Positions 6,410 through 8,273 of a stretch of 8,273 bases of DNA are shown here, piece by piece (the stretch's first letter is position 1; each line of letters begins with the position of its first letter). The translations under genes were made by a program, and so were the position numbers. Origin of the DNA: Chitinophaga pinensis. GTDB taxonomy: Bacteria; Bacteroidota; Bacteroidia; Chitinophagales; Chitinophagaceae. Location of the stretch: positions 1 through 8,273 of the forward strand of contig CAMCBE010000075.1 in the NCBI GenBank assembly GCA_945872805.1, read 5' to 3'. A model generated the notes under the pieces. The model was not told the DNA's origin and made no database searches. It saw nothing but the letters and a program-made list of their open reading frames with translations.

Positions 6410-7594
6410 CTACCATGCAATTCCATAGTCCTCTCCATGATTACTAGATCCTCCCCATAAACTTCCATGTTTCCAATCAAACCAAATGGCATTAATGGGT
6501 CCAGAAGTACGATCGTCAAAGCTTAATAAATATCCCATTTTTTTCAATGTCTGTCTTGTCGATTCCGGCGTGTTTTCATGAAGTAGGATATTCCCTGCCC
6601 TAGGTTCTCTATCTTTTATTCTTTTACCTCCCAGGGAGAGCCAAAGTTGATTTGAATTAAAATTAGCTGCTTCTGTAGCTTGTTGTACAGTCATACCAAA
6701 CTCTACCATATTTAAGAAAAATTGCAATAGATTTTGATCTTGTGTGTCACCGCCTTGAACTGCAAAGGATAAGAATGGTTTTCCATTTTTTAATGCAAGT
6801 GAAGGAGTTAGTGTCACCCTTGGTCTTTTTCCTGGGGCTACTACATTAAATGGATTTAACGTTGAATCTAATACAAAGCTTTGCATACGCTGACTCATGC
6901 CAACTCCAGTTTTTCCAGCAATGCATGCGGGTATCCAGCCGCCACTGGGTGTAATAGAAACGACCCATCCTTCTTTGTCTGCCGCCTCTACTGAAGTTGT
7001 GCCTCTCCATAGTCTATCCTGGTAAAGATCATCTGCTAACGCTAATGCACCACCATCGTGTTTTGGAAGAAAATTTCTAATAGTGCTGTCGTTGTTTTCA
7101 AATCCCCGGTGTTCAAGCAGCTCGGTGTATGGATTGATTTTATTCTCAAAGGGATAAGGATTTCCTGGTCCAATTAACGGATTATTTTTTTCTTGATCCA
7201 ATTGTGAAGCTCTTTGTTTTGCATAGGCTTTACTAAGCAAACCCTCTATCGGTTCTTTTGGAGGAAAATTTGGATCGCCATAATAAAAATCCCTATCAGC
7301 AAATGCCATACTCATGGCTTGGTAAACAGTATTTATATACTTGGGGCTGTTATAGCCCATTGATTTTAAATCAACATTTTCAAGAATATTTAACGCTTGA
7401 AGCATAGACGGTCCTTGAGTCCATTCTTTCAATTTATATACTTCAATTCCTTTGTAGCTAACATGGACAGGTTCTTCTTCAACAGGCTTCCAATTAGCAA
7501 GATCTTGCAGGGTGATAAGTCCACCTTGCTCTTGCACGCCTCTAACAAATTCTTTTGCAATATCTCCTTTATAAAATCGATCATATGCTGCCAT
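6410..7594 (-). CDS. GGT-like protein, C-terminal fragment with rest of large subunit and small subunit
   Basis: These 394 residues run in the same frame as the N-terminal fragment, starting at ATG 7592-7594, which follows the internal TAG with only one codon (ATA) between. Visible landmarks are MAAYDRFYKGDIA at the start, AFADRDFYYGDPNF (97-110), the autoprocessing and nucleophile site GTT (Thr199 of this fragment, codon 6998-7000), PSGGW (216-220), GKTGVGMSQRMQ (227-238), and the Gly-Gly pair 281-282. It ends HGEDYGIAW, typical of the Bacteroidota branch as I recall it. There is no signal peptide, so if restarted at the nearby ATG it would stay in the cytoplasm. Family membership is clear; independent function is doubtful. 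Confidence 0.72.
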   Translation of the reverse strand: MAAYDRFYKGDIAKEFVRGVQEQGGLITLQDLANWKPVEEEPVHVSYKGIEVYKLKEWTQGPSMLQALNILENVDLKSMGYNSPKYINTVYQAMSMAFADRDFYYGDPNFPPKEPIEGLLSKAYAKQRASQLDQEKNNPLIGPGNPYPFENKINPYTELLEHRGFENNDSTIRNFLPKHDGGALALADDLYQDRLWRGTTSVEAADKEGWVVSITPSGGWIPACIAGKTGVGMSQRMQSFVLDSTLNPFNVVAPGKRPRVTLTPSLALKNGKPFLSFAVQGGDTQDQNLLQFFLNMVEFGMTVQQATEAANFNSNQLWLSLGGKRIKDREPRAGNILLHENTPESTRQTLKKMGYLLSFDDRTSGPINAIWFDWKHGSLWGGSSNHGEDYGIAW

Positions 7595-7597
7595 TAT

Positions 7598-8273
7598 CTA
7601 AGCTTTTCTACTTAATCCTTTCTTGAGTGCTTGATGTTCTGCTTCAACAATTTTACTGAGTGTTATGTATAGGTCTTTTTGTATAAAAATTTCTCCGGGT
7701 TCAGGGGCTTCTCTTTTTTGATTTGCGTGCGTCAATAAAACGGCTTTACTATAAGGCCATTCTTTGATTAAATCTTTGCCTCTTTCAATGCTGTTGGCGG
7801 TTTGTGCATCGATAGGATAACCTGCTGCCAATTGCATAGCGGGTGCCAGTACTTCTTTAAGGCTCATGGTGCCGTATTCGGAAAGCATGTAGCAGAGTCC
7901 TCCAGGTGTGCCAGGGGTAGTAGCAGCCAATGGGCCATATTCAGGAGGAAAATCAAATCCTTTCGATTTAAAAAAAGCTGGAGTAGCACCCGATGGAGCA
8001 ACTCCCATTGCATTGATGGAAATAACTTTTCCTGTTTTGGGATTGTATATTAATGCTTGTGTTTTTCCTCCCCAGCTCAATACGTCCCACATGGTGCAGG
8101 TTGAAGCAAGCATGGCACATGCAACATCAATAGCATTCACGCCCTTATTGAAAATTATTGCTCCAGCTGTTGCAGCAAGGGGTTTTCCTGTTATAGCCAT
8201 CCAATTGTTACCGTGTAAAGGAGGTTTTTGTGTTTGTTGCCCCAAGCCGTTTAATGAGATGATGAGCATCATC
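7598..8273 (-). CDS. GGT-like protein, N-terminal (large-subunit) fragment, 5' partial
   Basis: The 224-residue stretch read from the double ATG at 8267-8272 carries the tail of a signal peptide and then the GGT large-subunit start: MAITGKPLAATAGAIIF, KGVNAIDVACAM, LSWGGKTQALIY and the PGTPGGL turn (120-126). The family usually has GGNAVDAA where this sequence has GVNAIDVA, so a conserved Gly may be substituted. The start shown at 8272 is probably internal: base 8273 does not close the frame, and the hydrophobic stretch before the cleavage site is too short for a complete signal peptide. It ends at TAG 7598-7600 after GLSRKA. Confidence 0.7.
   Translation of the reverse strand, partial: MMLIISLNGLGQQTQKPPLHGNNWMAITGKPLAATAGAIIFNKGVNAIDVACAMLASTCTMWDVLSWGGKTQALIYNPKTGKVISINAMGVAPSGATPAFFKSKGFDFPPEYGPLAATTPGTPGGLCYMLSEYGTMSLKEVLAPAMQLAAGYPIDAQTANSIERGKDLIKEWPYSKAVLLTHANQKREAPEPGEIFIQKDLYITLSKIVEAEHQALKKGLSRKA

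Larger units (their letters stand above)
6410..8273 (-). pseudogene. ggt: Gamma-glutamyltransferase-like Ntn-hydrolase, 5' partial, with an internal in-frame TAG
   Basis: The minus strand reads 621 codons in a single frame with TAG at 7598-7600 (codon 225 of the visible frame) and a terminal TAG at 6410-6412. GGTs are secreted proenzymes that cleave themselves before a catalytic Thr into large and small subunits and hydrolyse or transfer gamma-glutamyl groups, for example from glutathione. The small subunit begins at RGTTSVEAADKEGW, and a Gly-Gly substrate loop is seen in AVQGGDTQDQ. The interruption lies in the large-subunit region, so a single uninterrupted proenzyme cannot form without readthrough. 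The end of a signal peptide (LIISLNGLGQQ) is at the right edge, so the true start is probably just outside. The visible length fits the usual 580-640 residues. Two family landmarks look altered (see findings), so the substrate may not be a classical gamma-glutamyl compound. Confidence 0.85.

Noticed and set aside
2251..8273. Genome-wide stop-codon reassignment as the explanation of the interrupted frames
   Set aside because: All three stop codons occur internally, all Trp codons in the Ig-like repeats except the presumed one are TGG, and the secD, aminotransferase and porP-like frames contain no internal stops. No single code change fits.

Overview
This window looks like chromosomal DNA of a Bacteroidota bacterium, probably of the Chitinophagaceae or a close relative. 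The evidence is a SecD N-terminus of the type found in Bacteroidota SecDF fusions, a large secreted protein ending in a gliding-motility (CHU_C, type B) sorting domain, a PorP/SprF-family partner of the type IX secretion system (T9SS), and TAnnTTTG-type -7 promoter boxes. The family-level placement is inference.

Layout. 1-658 (minus) is the 5' part of secD/secDF, running off the left edge. 659-902 is a divergent promoter region. 903-2093 (plus) is an intact PLP-dependent aminotransferase of the aspartate aminotransferase type. 2094-2250 holds a perfect 17-bp inverted repeat and four copies of TAGGTA. 2251-5385 (plus) is a 1,045-codon reading frame for a multidomain T9SS cargo: signal peptide, C-type lectin-like domain, Ig-like repeats, two PKD-like domains and a type B C-terminal domain. 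It is interrupted by three in-frame stop codons (TGA 2908, TAA 3997, TAA 4615) with no frameshift. 5400-6404 (plus) is an intact PorP/SprF-family gene 14 bp downstream. 6410-8273 (minus) is a gamma-glutamyltransferase-like Ntn-hydrolase gene, convergent with the porP-like gene at 5 bp. It is also cut by one in-frame stop (TAG at 7598-7600), again without frame change, and its 5' end lies beyond the right edge.

How the genes relate. The large cargo and the PorP/SprF-like gene form a recognisable adhesin-plus-partner operon: in Flavobacterium johnsoniae, SprF is needed to secrete SprB, and similar pairs are widespread. The aminotransferase and SecD are housekeeping genes. The GGT-like enzyme would act in the periplasm or at the surface on gamma-glutamyl or related amides.

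The most notable signal is that two adjacent accessory genes carry four in-frame nonsense codons and no visible frameshift, while about 950 codons of the other three genes carry none. The TGA falls where six sibling Ig-like repeats have a conserved TGG tryptophan. Recent pseudogenisation is the simplest reading, with sequence error or nonsense suppression as testable alternatives. I see no RNA gene, insertion sequence, CRISPR array or clearly new multi-gene system.
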